Below are positions 36,469 to 44,682 of a DNA stretch of 64,000 bases, in pieces. The translations under genes and the position numbers were made by a program. Each line of letters starts with the position of its first letter. Within the stretch, counting starts at the first letter, position 1. Source of the stretch: a bacterium A37T11 (GTDB lineage: Bacteria > Bacteroidota > Bacteroidia > Sphingobacteriales > Sphingobacteriaceae); contig FOBR01000017.1 of assembly GCA_900109895.1 (NCBI GenBank), forward strand, positions 1 through 64,000. The letters are read 5' to 3'. The notes beneath the pieces are model-generated. The model worked only from the letters and a program-made list of their open reading frames with translations, ran no database searches and was not told the origin of the DNA.

Positions 36469-38304
36469 ATGCGATCAGTCATTTTATTTCTTACGCTAGC
36501 TGTCCCTTTAGGTGTTTTTGGCCAATCACCACTCAACTACCCCTCGTCCATCCGTATATCCGGCGAAGTGGGAAAACGCCTGGATGCTTCCTACGAGAAC
36601 CGTATTTTGGCCCAATCGGTAGATGAGCTGGTGGAGCCTTTTAAACACCATACTGAGACGCGTGGTTGGCAGACTGAATTTTGGGGAAAGTGGTTTACTT
36701 CGGCTGTGCTAGCCTATCGTTATAAGCCAGAGCCCCGGCTCAAGGTTGTTCTGGACAATGCTGTGGCCAAATTGGAAGCTACCCAGACCCCTGACGGATA
36801 TATTGGGAATTATGCGGATAGTTCCAGGTTGAAGCAATGGGATATCTGGGGGCGTAAATACGTCATGTTGGGGATGTTGGATTACCATGATCTTACCGGT
36901 GATAAAAAGAGCCTCAAAGTAGCAGCAAAGGTGGCTGATAATCTAATAAACGACCTGGCTAAGACCGATGGCATTATCGTCACTAAAGGTAACTACCGTG
37001 GAATGGCTGCTTCTTCAGTGCTTGAGCCCATCTGTTTATTATATGTACGCACTAAAAACAAAAAGTACCTTGACTTTGCAGAAACCATCGTTACCCAATG
37101 GGAAACGCCAGAAGGCCCACAATTAATTAGCAAGGCCGGAGAAAATGTAGGGAAACGGTTTCCGAAGCCGCAAAATTGGTACAGTTGGGAGCAGGGGCAA
37201 AAAGCCTATGAAATGATGTCTTGCTATGAGGGGCTCTTGGAACTTTATCGCATCACCGGTAAGAATGACTATAAAATAGCGGTTGAAAAGACCTGGCAAA
37301 ATATTTACGATACGGAGATTAATGTTGCCGGATCGGGAGCGGCTGTAGAGATGTGGTTTGGAGGTAAAGTATACCAAGCCGGTCACGTTAACCATTACCA
37401 GGAAACTTGTGTGGGGGTGACCTGGCTCAAACTGAGCCATCAGTTGTTCCGGCTTACCGGCGAATCAAAATATGCAGATGCCGTGGAGCAAACGTTTTAT
37501 AATGCGATCCTTGCAGCCATGAGTGCTGACGGGTTTCATTGGGCTAAATATACGCCACTCGCTGGCCAGCGCCTGCCTGGTAGTGGGCAGTGCGGCATGT
37601 CATTGAACTGCTGTGAGGCCAGCGGGCCCAGGGGTTTGTTTAACATGCCTTTGCATGCAGTGATGCACGATAAGGACGGCTTGGTGGTTAGTTATTTTTT
37701 ACCTGGCGAGTACACCTTGAACACCCCTGGAGGTCAGGAAGCCCATTTACAGCAGCAGACAAGCTATCCGGAAACGGGAACTGTAAAGATCATTTTAGCG
37801 CTTCCAAAAGTAGAATCGATGAGCATCCGGTTGCGCATCCCGGCTTGGAGCAAACAAACTAGCCTCACCGTGAATGGCGAACAGATAGCTGTACAGCCGG
37901 GTAAGTTTGCCATTATTAAGCGAACCTGGAAAAGTGGGGATCAATTGGAGCTGAACCTGGATATGCGCGGCCGTGTGATGAAGGTTGATGAGGGTTTGCA
38001 AAAAGCGATTATGCGCGGGCCGATACTACTGGCCCGTGATTCACGCCTTCAGGGAGCACCGATGGGCATCGTCCTTAACCCTAGCGCCGATAAGGATGGA
38101 TACATTGTGCTGACACCATCTAAAGAAAAACAGGCTGATGTTTGGTTACAATATTCCGCCAGCTTTATGCCGGAGTCTTATACAGAAGGAGGCGCTAAAC
38201 CCGTGCAGGCAGATCTATGTGATTATGCCTCTGCTGGCAATGGCACAGAAAGTTCGGTATATAATGTTTGGTTGCCTCAATTGACTGACCCAAAAAATTT
38301 ATAG
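36469..38304 (+). CDS. GH127 family beta-L-arabinofuranosidase-like enzyme
   Basis: A 611-residue protein with signal peptide (ends VFGQ) and the GH127 (formerly DUF1680) fold: an (alpha/alpha)6 barrel (about 30-430) and C-terminal beta domains. The zinc-thiolate active site of the family is visible: E312-T-C314 in HYQETCVG and C381-C382 in SLNCCEASGPRG. By comparison with the characterised GH127 arabinofuranosidase, C381 would be the nucleophile and E294 is a candidate acid/base. It is transcribed away from the Oar-like receptor. A related family (GH146) has similar motifs, so the exact family and sugar are not certain. Confidence 0.87.
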   Translation: MRSVILFLTLAVPLGVFGQSPLNYPSSIRISGEVGKRLDASYENRILAQSVDELVEPFKHHTETRGWQTEFWGKWFTSAVLAYRYKPEPRLKVVLDNAVAKLEATQTPDGYIGNYADSSRLKQWDIWGRKYVMLGMLDYHDLTGDKKSLKVAAKVADNLINDLAKTDGIIVTKGNYRGMAASSVLEPICLLYVRTKNKKYLDFAETIVTQWETPEGPQLISKAGENVGKRFPKPQNWYSWEQGQKAYEMMSCYEGLLELYRITGKNDYKIAVEKTWQNIYDTEINVAGSGAAVEMWFGGKVYQAGHVNHYQETCVGVTWLKLSHQLFRLTGESKYADAVEQTFYNAILAAMSADGFHWAKYTPLAGQRLPGSGQCGMSLNCCEASGPRGLFNMPLHAVMHDKDGLVVSYFLPGEYTLNTPGGQEAHLQQQTSYPETGTVKIILALPKVESMSIRLRIPAWSKQTSLTVNGEQIAVQPGKFAIIKRTWKSGDQLELNLDMRGRVMKVDEGLQKAIMRGPILLARDSRLQGAPMGIVLNPSADKDGYIVLTPSKEKQADVWLQYSASFMPESYTEGGAKPVQADLCDYASAGNGTESSVYNVWLPQLTDPKNL

Positions 38305-38352
38305 TTGCGCCTTTTTTTACATCTGTGGGATAAGATTCTATTAAAATGTGGT

Positions 38353-38360
38353 TAGCTTTG
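38353..38360 (+). promoter_or_regulatory. TAnnTTTG -7 box of the OYE gene
   Basis: TAGCTTTG 29 bases before ATG 38390. No good -33 element was found, so it is a possible start within the gap after GH127. Confidence 0.4.
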
Positions 38361-38389
38361 TTTATTCATAAGCACCCATTATATTTATT

Positions 38390-39457
38390 ATGTCTAAACT
38401 TTTTTTACCACTCGCTATAAAAGGTATTACGTTAAAGAACCGCATTGTCGTTTCTCCCATGTGCCAGTATTCATCCATTGATGGTTTTGCCAATCAATGG
38501 CACTTGGTGCATCTGGGTAGCCGTGCGGTAGGAGGTGCGGGCCTGCTAATTACCGAAGCTATTGCTGTTTCGCCTGAAGGGCGCATCTCACCCGACGACC
38601 TTGGTATCTGGAAGGACGAGCATATCGGGAAATTGGCTGAGATCACTGATTTTATAAAAGCGCAGGGTGCCGTACCCGGCATCCAACTGGCGCATGCAGG
38701 TCGAAAAGGCTCTACCTATACTTCTTGGAAAGGTAATGGTAAAATCCCTGTTGCAGAAGGTGGGTGGGAAACCGTTGCTCCATCGGCTATGCCTTTTGCA
38801 GATGATTATCCGCATCCGGCAGCGCTTGACCTCGCAGGTATTCAAAAAGTGATCGGCGATTTTAAAGCGTCAGCAAAAAGGGCCTATGAGGCTGGATTTG
38901 AAGTGGCAGAGATCCATGCGGCCCATGGCTACCTATTACACCAATTTCTGTCACCGCTCAGTAATAAACGTATTGATCAATATGGGGGTAGTTTTGAGAA
39001 TCGAAGTCGGTTATTGCTGGAAGTGATCGATGCCGTAAAAAGTGTCTGGCCTGTAGATCTGCCCTTGTTTGTGCGCATATCTGCTACTGATTGGTCCGCA
39101 TCAGAAGAAGGCTGGGACCTCCCTCAGTCTATCCAGCTTGCAGTTTTACTTAAAGAAAAAGGGGTGGATGTGCTGGATGTATCTACTGGTGGGAATCTGG
39201 CCAGTGCCAAAATTCCGGTTGGCCCGGCTTATCAACTGCCGTTTGCAACAGCTATAAAAAAGGAAACTGGCATCACGACTGCCACGGTTGGCCTAATTAC
39301 CAGTGCTGTACAGGCAGAAACGATCTTAGTAAATGAGGATGCAGATTTGATATTGTTTGCCCGGGAGCTGTTGCGGGATCCTTATTTTCCATTAAGGGCT
39401 GCCAAAGAATTACGGGAAGACATCGCATGGCCGGAGCAGTATGCGCGGGCCAAATAG
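38390..39457 (+). CDS. NADH:flavin oxidoreductase, YqjM-type old yellow enzyme
   Basis: A 355-residue FMN-dependent ene-reductase. The N-terminal strand VVSPMCQYSS carries C25, matching the redox-tuning cysteine of the YqjM subgroup. IQLAHAGRKGST, EIHAAHGYLLHQFLSPLSN and RIDQYGGSFENR are the conserved FMN and substrate-binding segments of the TIM barrel; LILFARELLRDPYFP closes the phosphate site. Length is usual and no signal peptide is present, so it acts in the cytoplasm, reducing activated C=C bonds with NAD(P)H. It follows GH127 by 85 bases and probably has its own promoter. The natural substrate is unknown. Confidence 0.92.
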   Translation: MSKLFLPLAIKGITLKNRIVVSPMCQYSSIDGFANQWHLVHLGSRAVGGAGLLITEAIAVSPEGRISPDDLGIWKDEHIGKLAEITDFIKAQGAVPGIQLAHAGRKGSTYTSWKGNGKIPVAEGGWETVAPSAMPFADDYPHPAALDLAGIQKVIGDFKASAKRAYEAGFEVAEIHAAHGYLLHQFLSPLSNKRIDQYGGSFENRSRLLLEVIDAVKSVWPVDLPLFVRISATDWSASEEGWDLPQSIQLAVLLKEKGVDVLDVSTGGNLASAKIPVGPAYQLPFATAIKKETGITTATVGLITSAVQAETILVNEDADLILFARELLRDPYFPLRAAKELREDIAWPEQYARAK

Positions 39458-39491
39458 TATCATTGTAATATACAATTTACGATTAATTTAT

Positions 39492-39529
39492 TGTCCGGTT
39501 ATGTAATAGTTGTTGTCCGATATCGAACA
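39492..39529 (+). promoter_or_regulatory. dyad and half-site upstream of the permease cluster
   Basis: TGTCCGATATCGAACA (39514-39529) is a 16-bp palindrome with one mismatch pair, and TGTCCG recurs 22 bases upstream (39492-39497). The site lies about 110 bases before the first permease gene and is a candidate activator or repressor site. The remaining part of 39458-39637 holds no gene. Confidence 0.45.
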
Positions 39530-39637
39530 CTTTCTTCTTAAAAATATCTTGTATTTTATTGATTATTAGTTTGTTGGTTTTTTGGATCATTTTATGTCTA
39601 ACTCATAGATAACATTGAGACATGAATAATTTTTGCT

Positions 39638-42076
39638 ATGATCAGGAACTATTTCAAAACCGCCTTCAGAACGATGGTTAAGGACAAGGCCTACGCCATC
39701 ATTAACATCTTGGGCCTTACCATCGGGCTGTGTGCCTGCATGCTTGTCATTAACGTGGTTATTGATGAGCAATCTTACGACAAGTTCTGGAGCCGGTCAA
39801 AGGACTTATATAAAATGTATGTCATAGATAAAATGGCCGATGGCATATACCAGAAAAAACCTTTTACACCCGATCGGCTTGGAAAAGCCCTGAAGGCTAA
39901 TTTTCCGGAGGTAGAGCAGTTCTCAGCCATTTCCGTCAGTGAAAAACGATTCCGTATTGGACTGGACAATCCGGATGGAATTGCGGCAAACGTATGGGAT
40001 GCAGATACGAATGCGCTGTCCATGTTCGATATAAAATCTATGGATGGCAGACTGCCTTCCTTTATTGCCGGACAGAAAAATCTGCTGATTACAGAAAGTT
40101 TTCGTGACAGATATTTTAGGGATAGAAATCCTGTTGGACAGGTCATTGATGACATTCCCTCCTGGAGCAATAACAAAGAACAATATCTTATTACAGGAAT
40201 TATCAAAGATATTCGACAAAACACGCACTTACGGGCAGACGCCATCGCACTGAAAAAGCCTACTGATGCTTCATTGGATAAAAGTGGACTATGGGGAGGT
40301 GGCTGGGTGTATTACCTACTAAAATCAGGAACTAATGCGGAAGTATTTACCCGGAAAATGAACGGCTGGATCCGTCATTATGTGAATAATCCTGAAAAGG
40401 ACCTCAAAACATTTAGGCTGCAGCCCATTGCCGACGTTTACCTGGGTTCTGACTTTGATACCCATGTCACGGTGCAGGGCAGCCAAACCACGCTATATAT
40501 TCTGACGGGCGTGGGCGCCCTTCTGCTATTCATAGCATGTGTTAATTTTGTGAACCTCAGCATTGCAAGAGCGATAAAACGGTTAAAGGAAACCGGAGTA
40601 CGCAAAATACTCGGTGCCCAGCGGGGCCAGCTGGCCGCGCAATTCCTTGCAGAAGCGCTTCTGTTTTTTTTGATAAGTACCGTACTGGCCATCGCTGGAT
40701 ATGCACTTGCCCTGCCCGTGGTGGAAAATTTTGCTGGTCATCAGCTAGTACTATCACTATTTTCCCGTCCTGATTTGTTCGGAGGGATGCTGCTGGTTGT
40801 TTTCCTGGTCTGCATCCTAACAGGTGCTTACCCCGCATGGGTATTATCAGGATTCAAGCCTTCCTTGGCCCTCCGAGGCAAGCTTTTCCAGCAAAGCGCA
40901 ATCAGTGCAGGTACCTTACGGAAATTGCTGGTTATTGTACAGTTTGCCATTGCCATTGTGGTATTGGTGAGTTTGCTGGTGGTGAGGAACCAGGTAAATT
41001 ACCTGGAGAAGAAGGATATTGGTTATCAAAAAGAAAATCTATTGCACATTGGCCTCCGGCAGTGGGAGGGGAGAGGGCAGGTGTTTAAAAACGAGCTTCG
41101 GAAATTACCCGGTATCGAAGATGCCAGCATTGCTGGCTGGAGCCCTGTAGATGGCGGGATTACGATGTCTCAGCAGATTGACAACCCGCTTAAGGAGGGT
41201 GAAAAGGTTGACATCAATTTCATCATTGCAGACTTCGACTTTGCCCGGACCATGCGTTTCAAACTGGAATCAGGCCGGTACCTGGATCTGGCATACGGAA
41301 CGGATGCCTATGATATGAATGGTTCGTTTGCAATGGACAGCGCGCAATACGTCCAATATAAGAACTCGCGTTCTTCACTCATCACAGCTTCTACAGCAAA
41401 GATGCTGGACATCAAAGAGACGGGAGTCGCCAATCCCAAAATTGGTTATCCGTCTGTGGGTATCCTCCGCGATTTCAACAGGGAATCACTGCGCCATGCC
41501 CTGGGGCCGATTTTCATTCTCGGTGATCCAAACCCAGACTATGCGCGGATGTTCATCCGCACGACGCCCGGCAGAGAACAGCAGGCACAGCAATCGTTGC
41601 GAAAGCTATGGAAAGAATTTTACCCGAACCGTGTGCTGGATGCCGAATGGGTGACAGACATCCTGGATAAGCAATACGAAGCCGAACACAAACAACAGAC
41701 ACTGTTCTTCTTTTTCAGCGGACTCATGCTGTTCCTATCGGCTATGGGCGTATTCGGGCTGATCGTCCACACGGCCCAGCAACGCTTAAAAGAAATTGGC
41801 ATCCGCAAGGTATTGGGTGCTTCGGTATCAGGCATTGTCGCGCTGTTGTCCAAAGATTTTGTCAAATTGGTCCTTATCGCAGTCATTGTTGCCTCACCGG
41901 TTGCCTGGTGGCTCATGAATAAATGGCTGGAAGATTTTGCCTATCGTATAGCCATGCAATGGTGGATGTTTGCCGTCGCAGGACTTACGGCCATATTGAT
42001 CGCGCTACTCACGGTGGGCTGGCAAGCAATCTGGGCAGCAGTGGCTAATCCGGTAGATAGTTTGAGAAATGAATAA
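39638..42076 (+). CDS. ABC transporter permease, double FtsX/MacB type (1)
   Basis: An 812-residue inner membrane protein with the architecture common in Bacteroidota: first membrane helix (about 20-42), MacB-like periplasmic core, FtsX block of three helices (about 285-425), another helix (about 430-450) followed by a second periplasmic domain, and a last FtsX block (about 685-800). FtsX signatures LKETGVRKILGAQRGQLAAQF and LKEIGIRKVLGASVSG are clear. Such proteins export peptides or lipids or act in cell-surface stress response together with a separate ATPase; no ATPase gene is nearby. First of three tandem paralogues. Confidence 0.88.
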   Translation: MIRNYFKTAFRTMVKDKAYAIINILGLTIGLCACMLVINVVIDEQSYDKFWSRSKDLYKMYVIDKMADGIYQKKPFTPDRLGKALKANFPEVEQFSAISVSEKRFRIGLDNPDGIAANVWDADTNALSMFDIKSMDGRLPSFIAGQKNLLITESFRDRYFRDRNPVGQVIDDIPSWSNNKEQYLITGIIKDIRQNTHLRADAIALKKPTDASLDKSGLWGGGWVYYLLKSGTNAEVFTRKMNGWIRHYVNNPEKDLKTFRLQPIADVYLGSDFDTHVTVQGSQTTLYILTGVGALLLFIACVNFVNLSIARAIKRLKETGVRKILGAQRGQLAAQFLAEALLFFLISTVLAIAGYALALPVVENFAGHQLVLSLFSRPDLFGGMLLVVFLVCILTGAYPAWVLSGFKPSLALRGKLFQQSAISAGTLRKLLVIVQFAIAIVVLVSLLVVRNQVNYLEKKDIGYQKENLLHIGLRQWEGRGQVFKNELRKLPGIEDASIAGWSPVDGGITMSQQIDNPLKEGEKVDINFIIADFDFARTMRFKLESGRYLDLAYGTDAYDMNGSFAMDSAQYVQYKNSRSSLITASTAKMLDIKETGVANPKIGYPSVGILRDFNRESLRHALGPIFILGDPNPDYARMFIRTTPGREQQAQQSLRKLWKEFYPNRVLDAEWVTDILDKQYEAEHKQQTLFFFFSGLMLFLSAMGVFGLIVHTAQQRLKEIGIRKVLGASVSGIVALLSKDFVKLVLIAVIVASPVAWWLMNKWLEDFAYRIAMQWWMFAVAGLTAILIALLTVGWQAIWAAVANPVDSLRNE

Positions 42077-42124
42077 TTTTAAGAGAATAGCGATAAGTTT
42101 CACAGGCAAGCATCTGGATCTGGT
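42030..42124 (+). repeat. direct repeat, copy 1 (gene end plus downstream DNA)
   Basis: The end of the first permease gene and about 45 bases after its stop codon are nearly identical to 44515-44602 after the second gene (shared TTTTAAGAGAATAGCGATAA, then GTTTC and CAGGCAAGC). Identity going past the stop codon points to a tandem duplication or conversion event. Confidence 0.65.
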
Positions 42125-42171
42125 TTATCCGGGATGCCTACAGCTTATAGCTTACAGTTAATTGCTTAACT

Positions 42172-44553
42172 ATGATAATGAACTATCTAAAAATCGCATG
42201 GCGCAACCTTTGGAAAAGCAAGGCTTTTTCTTTTATCAATATAATGGGGCTTACGGTGGGACTAACGGCCAGCTTCCTTATTTTTCTGTTTGTTAGCTTT
42301 GAATTAAGCTATGATACCTTCCACACAAAGGCTGACCGGATCTATCGTCTGGTGAGCGACATCCGGACCCCTACGGAAACCATTAATTCCGGGGGACCGG
42401 CCTGGGCTGTGCCACCCAACGTGATCCATGACTTTGCCGAAGTAAAAGCGTTCGTGCGCTTTAATAAGACAGACTTCATCGCAAAAAAAGGCGATATTAA
42501 ATTTAAGGAAGATGCGTGTGCATTTGTGGACTCGGCGTTTTTGTCGGTTTTTGATTTTAGGCTGCTGGAAGGTGATAGAAGGACGGCCCTTAAAGAACCG
42601 TCCAGTATCGTGCTCAGCCAAACGGCTGCCCGGAAATATTTTGGCAATGAAAACCCGGTCGGGCAAACGATGCTCATCGGGCAGGAAGAAATCTTGGTAA
42701 CCGTTACGGGCGTCATGGCAGATATGCCCGAAAATACACGTTTGAAAGCAGACATGCTGGTGTCAATGACTACGCTCACCGAAAAATTAAGGCCGGGCCT
42801 GGACGGACAGTGGGGAAATTATGGCGCCGAGGCGTATCTGCTGCTGAAAGACGGCGTAAATGCGAAGGCCTTGCAAGCTAAATTCCCGGATTTTTTGGAA
42901 AAGCGAAATGGCGGCGAAATGAAACAGAGGCAGATGTTCGTGACGCTTTTGTTAGAACCACTTAACGAGGTATACCTCTATTCAACTCGCAATGGCTCCA
43001 ATACCGGAAACATCAGGAATGTTTACATCTTTTCTGTGATTGCCGTATTCATCCTGCTGATAGCTGCTTTTAACTTTATTAACCTGACGACAGCCCGCTC
43101 TGCAGAGCGGGCGAAGGAAGTGGGCATACGCAAAGTGGTTGGGGCATACAGGATGCAGCTGGTTAAGCAATTTATGGGCGATTCGGTTTTTCTGTGCCTC
43201 ATCGCTTTCTTGTTATCTGTTGGGCTTTTGCTGGTTTTGCTCCCCTTGTTCAATCACCTGGCCGGAAAGACCATCTGTACGGGTATTTTTTCAAATCCTG
43301 GGTATATCGGTATCCTGTTTATTGCCGCTGTTGGCGTCGGTTTGCTTGCGGGTATGTATCCGGCGCTTGTATTGTCGGGTTTTCGGCCGGTTTCGGTTTT
43401 AAAAGGCCGTTTCGCTACAGGCATCCGGGGAATCTTTTTACGGAAGGCCCTAGTTATTGTTCAGTTTACGATTTCCATTGCATTGATCTTCGGTACCATC
43501 GTTGTATACTACCAAATGCGTTATATGCGTAACCAGGACCTTGGTTTCGCGAAAGACCAGACATTGGTGGTGGATACACAGGAGAATCCTTCCAGGGAAG
43601 CGTTCCGGCAGGCACTCACGCATATACCGGCTGTCAAGGCTACAGCCTTATCGGGAAGCGTACCGGGAGGAGGGTATGCCGGGGCTTACTCGGAGATAGA
43701 AAACAGGGTTGGCGACCTGCAGGTCGCCAATCTGAATCTCTTTTTTGTGGATTACGACTACTTGGGCCTGTATGCGATGAAACTGGTCGCGGGACGTGGC
43801 TTTTCCCGTGATTTTGGCACCGATTCTACCCAAGCGATGGTACTGAACGAGGCAGCCGTGAAGATGTTTGGTTATCATTCGGCAGGAGAGGCTATCGGGA
43901 GGCGCTTCAAGCAGTGGGGGAGGGAAGGGAAGATCATCGGTGTTGTAAAAGATTTCCATTATCAGGGTTTACAGGGAAAGATCGAGCCCCTGACCATGCG
44001 TATCGAACCACAAGAACTGACCTTGGTCTCGGCAAAGGTTTCGGCCGCTAACTTGCCGGTTACCCTTGCCGCTGTCGAAAAAGCATGGAAAGCGACGGTA
44101 CCGAACCAGCCCTTTACATATTTTTTCTTGGACGAATTTTTCAACCGGCAATACCGTGGTGAAGAGCAATTTGGGCGGCTGTTCCTGGACTTTGCCGTAT
44201 TGGCGATATTTATCTCCTGCCTGGGATTGTTCGGCCTTGCGTCCTACAGTACTACACAGCGTGTCAAGGAAATCGGTATCCGTAAGGTGCTTGGGGCATC
44301 GGTACCCAGCATTGCGAAGATGCTGTCGTCGGACTTTATCCGGCTTGTTTTGATTGCCATGGCTATTTCCCTGCCTATCGCCTGGTGGGCGATGCATCGC
44401 TGGCTGGATGACTTTGCGTATCATATCCCGATCCAATGGTGGGTGTTTGTCGCAGCGGGGCTTACGGCGATGGTTATCGCGGTGGCCACGGTGAGCTGGC
44501 AGGCAATACGTGCGGCCGTGGCTAATCCGGTAAGTAGTTTGAGAAATGAGTAA
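42172..44553 (+). CDS. ABC transporter permease, double FtsX/MacB type (2)
   Basis: A 793-residue paralogue of the preceding permease with the same plan: N-terminal helix (LTVGLTASFLIFLFVSFEL), MacB-like periplasmic domain, FtsX block with AKEVGIRKVVGAYRMQLVKQF, second periplasmic domain, and final FtsX block with VKEIGIRKVLGASVPSIAKM. The last 100 residues are close to those of the first copy (LVLIAMAISLPIAWWAMHRWL). It starts at ATG 42172, 95 bases after the first gene; an ATG two codons on is also possible. Three tandem copies could form different complexes with a shared ATPase encoded elsewhere. Confidence 0.88.
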   Translation: MIMNYLKIAWRNLWKSKAFSFINIMGLTVGLTASFLIFLFVSFELSYDTFHTKADRIYRLVSDIRTPTETINSGGPAWAVPPNVIHDFAEVKAFVRFNKTDFIAKKGDIKFKEDACAFVDSAFLSVFDFRLLEGDRRTALKEPSSIVLSQTAARKYFGNENPVGQTMLIGQEEILVTVTGVMADMPENTRLKADMLVSMTTLTEKLRPGLDGQWGNYGAEAYLLLKDGVNAKALQAKFPDFLEKRNGGEMKQRQMFVTLLLEPLNEVYLYSTRNGSNTGNIRNVYIFSVIAVFILLIAAFNFINLTTARSAERAKEVGIRKVVGAYRMQLVKQFMGDSVFLCLIAFLLSVGLLLVLLPLFNHLAGKTICTGIFSNPGYIGILFIAAVGVGLLAGMYPALVLSGFRPVSVLKGRFATGIRGIFLRKALVIVQFTISIALIFGTIVVYYQMRYMRNQDLGFAKDQTLVVDTQENPSREAFRQALTHIPAVKATALSGSVPGGGYAGAYSEIENRVGDLQVANLNLFFVDYDYLGLYAMKLVAGRGFSRDFGTDSTQAMVLNEAAVKMFGYHSAGEAIGRRFKQWGREGKIIGVVKDFHYQGLQGKIEPLTMRIEPQELTLVSAKVSAANLPVTLAAVEKAWKATVPNQPFTYFFLDEFFNRQYRGEEQFGRLFLDFAVLAIFISCLGLFGLASYSTTQRVKEIGIRKVLGASVPSIAKMLSSDFIRLVLIAMAISLPIAWWAMHRWLDDFAYHIPIQWWVFVAAGLTAMVIAVATVSWQAIRAAVANPVSSLRNE

Positions 44554-44602
44554 TTTTAAGAGAATAGCGATAAGTTTCCCAGGCAAGCGTCGGGATGCGG
44601 TT
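44515..44602 (+). repeat. direct repeat, copy 2 (gene end plus downstream DNA)
   Basis: Counterpart of 42030-42124. It spans the last codons of the second permease gene and about 48 bases after its TGA/TAA region, with a few substitutions (CCCAGGCAAGCGTC here against CACAGGCAAGCATC). Confidence 0.65.
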
Positions 44603-44682
44603 TGACTGGAATAATAGATAGGAAGAAAGTAAAAAATAAAAGGATGCAAGAACCTAATTCCTACAACTAATTTTTAATAGCT

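Noticed and set aside
39600-39645. Possible sigma-54 promoter before the first permease
   Set aside because: TTTTTGCT resembles a -12 element, but the GG needed at -24 reads TG, so the match is too weak.
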